Assembly: GCA_003864535.1 (NCBI GenBank)
Contig: BHEQ01000018.1
Coordinates: 1-15,375, forward strand
Direction of reading: 5' to 3'
DNA length: 15,375 nt
From: Gammaproteobacteria bacterium
GTDB lineage: Bacteria > Pseudomonadota > Gammaproteobacteria > Cardiobacteriales > Wohlfahrtiimonadaceae
Shown: one piece after another, positions 14,041 to 15,375 of the stretch
Layout: the number at the start of each line of letters is the position of its first letter
Numbering within the stretch: position 1 is the first letter of the stretch
Notes under the pieces: model-generated
Seen by the model: the letters and a program-made list of their open reading frames with translations, nothing else
Told to the model about the DNA's origin: nothing
Database searches by the model: none
Program-made: the position numbers and the translations under genes

Positions 14041-14967
14041 TTAAGTAGAATCGATTTAAACTTATTAAGTGTCTTTGCTGTCATTGCGCAAACGCGTTCT
14101 GTGACCTTGGCTGCGGATCAATTGGCGCTGAGCCAACCTGCAGTGAGTCACGCCTTAGCAAGATTAAGACGCACGATGGATGATCCTTTATTTATTCGAG
14201 GCAAAGACGGGTTTATTTTAACAACGCGTGCAGAGGCACTAGTGCCGCCCGTTCTTAAATTATTAGCAGATGCCACATTGCTTCTTAAACCACCCCAATT
14301 TGATCCCGCAACGACAGATAAAACATTTCATATTTGTGTTAGTGATTACACAGTGGCAACCCTGATACCAAAATTAGTACGAGAATTTCGCGCAGATGCC
14401 CCTTTAGCAAAAATAGAACTGTATTCACCAAATGATGAAACTTTAGTGTCATATCTTGAGTTAGGAAAAATTGAGCTAGCGTTTGGTCCTTCAAACATTA
14501 TTCCAAAAGCACCATTTTTACAGACACATTTGCTTTTCAACGAATATTATATTGGTGTAATTCATAATAAACATCCACTTGTACCAATAATACAGGCAGG
14601 TAAATTAACATTAGAATCGTATTTAGCCTATCCACACTTACAAATGTCTTTTAGAAATCATGCACTGACAGCGGTAGAAGAGGCACTTATTAAACTACAG
14701 CGCACACGTAATGTGTTTATGGTCGTGCCAGGATTTGTTAATAATTTAGCGCTTTTGGTTGATACAGATTTAATTATGAGCCTTCCATCACGCATGATGG
14801 GGACATTTGGTAATGTATTTGATCTTATTAGTTTCGAGTTACCTTTTGAACATAAAAATGACCAATATTCGATGATTTGGCATAACAGAACAACACATGA
14901 TCCTGCCATGATTTGGTTAAGAAATATCATCACTAAAATTAGCATTGATATTCTAGAGACTTCGTAA
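14035..14967 (+). CDS. LysR-type transcriptional regulator
   Basis: A 310-residue DNA-binding regulator. The N-terminal winged helix-turn-helix (residues 1-62) reads LNLLSVFAVIAQTRSVTLAA, DQLALSQPAVSHALARLR and DPLFIRGKDGFILT, the textbook LysR pattern in the NodD-like branch. Residues 90-300 form the periplasmic-binding-protein-like effector domain, starting KTFHICVSDYTVATLIPKL. The start is set by the strong family match of MNLSRIDLNLL; no good ribosome-binding site is visible (GAG at 14022-14024 only), so translation may be weak. It is divergent from the MFS/HlyD efflux operon, across 120 bases with palindromes, and most likely controls that operon and itself. The effector is unknown. Confidence 0.92.
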   Translation: MNLSRIDLNLLSVFAVIAQTRSVTLAADQLALSQPAVSHALARLRRTMDDPLFIRGKDGFILTTRAEALVPPVLKLLADATLLLKPPQFDPATTDKTFHICVSDYTVATLIPKLVREFRADAPLAKIELYSPNDETLVSYLELGKIELAFGPSNIIPKAPFLQTHLLFNEYYIGVIHNKHPLVPIIQAGKLTLESYLAYPHLQMSFRNHALTAVEEALIKLQRTRNVFMVVPGFVNNLALLVDTDLIMSLPSRMMGTFGNVFDLISFELPFEHKNDQYSMIWHNRTTHDPAMIWLRNIITKISIDILETS

Positions 14968-14982
14968 AATTTTTAAAATTCA

Positions 14983-15035
14983 TATATAGCAGTTATTTAA
15001 AATATAATATTTATGTTTGAGATAACTGTTATATA
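14983..15035. repeat. AT-rich inverted repeat after the LysR gene
   Basis: TATATAGCAGTTAT (14983-14996) and ATAACTGTTATATA (15022-15035) are reverse complements with one mismatch, around a 25-base loop. Each arm also carries a small internal near-palindrome centred on AACTGTT. No T-run follows directly. It might be an operator pair or a weak terminator. Confidence 0.4.
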
Positions 15036-15064
15036 TCGTAATAAAAATTAATCTCACGTACAAT

Positions 15065-15096
15065 AGCCACTTTATGCCTATATTAGTGGCTTCTCT
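15065..15096 (+). terminator. Possible terminator before hisE
   Basis: AGCCACT (15065-15071) and AGTGGCT (15085-15091) form a perfect 7-bp stem with a 13-base loop, followed by the T-rich TCTCT. It lies about 100 bases after the LysR stop and 77 before hisE, where termination of the regulator transcript would be expected. The T-tract is poor. Confidence 0.4.
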
Positions 15097-15167
15097 AAGT
15101 TAGTCTTGCTGTTAATTTATAGCATAATATAGCTACATTAAATAATTTTATAGGAGCACATATACAA

Positions 15168-15375
15168 ATGCCAAACCAGATTATTGCCCAATTAGAAAAA
15201 ACCTTACTTGAGCGCAAAAGTGCCGCGCCTGAGAATTCTTACGTGGCTGCTTTACATCAGCAAGGTTTAGATAAAATTTTAAAAAAAGTAATTGAAGAAG
15301 CAGGTGAAACTCTCATGGCTGCTAAAGATTATGATCATCTTCACAATCAAGAAAATGCGGCGCATGTTGTTTATG
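15168..15375 (+). CDS. hisE: Phosphoribosyl-ATP pyrophosphatase HisE (5' part)
   Basis: Second enzyme of histidine biosynthesis (EC 3.6.1.31), which removes pyrophosphate from phosphoribosyl-ATP in the cytoplasm. The 69 residues visible start MPNQIIAQLEKTLLERK, continue ENSYVAALHQQGLDKILKK and reach VIEEAGETLMAAKD, the MazG-like metal-binding helix (EE..E) followed by the H-V-V-Y start of the next helix. This covers roughly two thirds of the usual 105-110 residues; the gene runs off the right edge. AGGAG (15152-15156) lies 11 bases ahead of the ATG, slightly long spacing. HisE begins independently here and is not fused to HisI, as in many non-enteric beta- and gammaproteobacteria. Confidence 0.93.
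   Translation, partial: MPNQIIAQLEKTLLERKSAAPENSYVAALHQQGLDKILKKVIEEAGETLMAAKDYDHLHNQENAAHVVY

Noticed and set aside
1..15375. CRISPR arrays, insertion sequences, phage genes, riboswitches
   Set aside because: No regularly spaced repeats, transposase, integrase or structural phage genes, and no recognisable riboswitch core were seen on either strand.

Overview
The window comes from an AT-rich Gram-negative proteobacterium. The GltS, GlgB, GlgX and GlgC proteins are close to the enterobacterial ones. The stand-alone hisE at the right edge (fused to hisI in enterics) and the tripartite-type efflux pair fit a low-GC beta- or gammaproteobacterium outside the Enterobacterales. I cannot name the genus from the sequence alone.

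Layout: (1) 1-1745: gltS, a Na+/glutamate symporter, with a large inverted repeat upstream and an imperfect ~50-bp direct repeat on both sides. (2) 1746-3740, minus strand: a small-molecule MFS exporter followed by a HAD phosphatase. (3) 3874-3950, minus strand: tRNA-Pro(GGG) with its own promoter. (4) About 4015-5047: a graveyard of broken genes. It holds a 56-bp relic of a gltS-like gene, the decayed 3' end of an rhs polymorphic-toxin gene (at least two frameshifts and one nonsense codon), a short tip-toxin reading frame, an intact immunity-like gene directly behind it, and possibly the tail of a dead membrane protein. (5) 5221-11087: glycogen genes glgB-glgX-glgC, closed by a clear intrinsic terminator; glgA and glgP do not follow. 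(6) 11267-13914, minus strand: an EmrB-like MFS pump and its HlyD/EmrA-like adaptor, with a divergent LysR regulator at 14035-14967. The regulator's start codon lies inside a perfect palindrome. (7) 15168 to the right edge: the start of hisE (histidine biosynthesis).

How they work together: GlgC makes ADP-glucose, GlgB branches the polymer and GlgX debranches it after phosphorolysis; glycogen synthase and phosphorylase must lie elsewhere. The MFS/HlyD pair should form the inner-membrane part of an efflux system, needing an outer-membrane factor from elsewhere and probably controlled by the LysR protein.

The most unusual stretch is the rhs remnant. The delivery gene is dead while the immunity reading frame is still open, and a piece of gltS lies beside it. 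The other genes are of well-known families.
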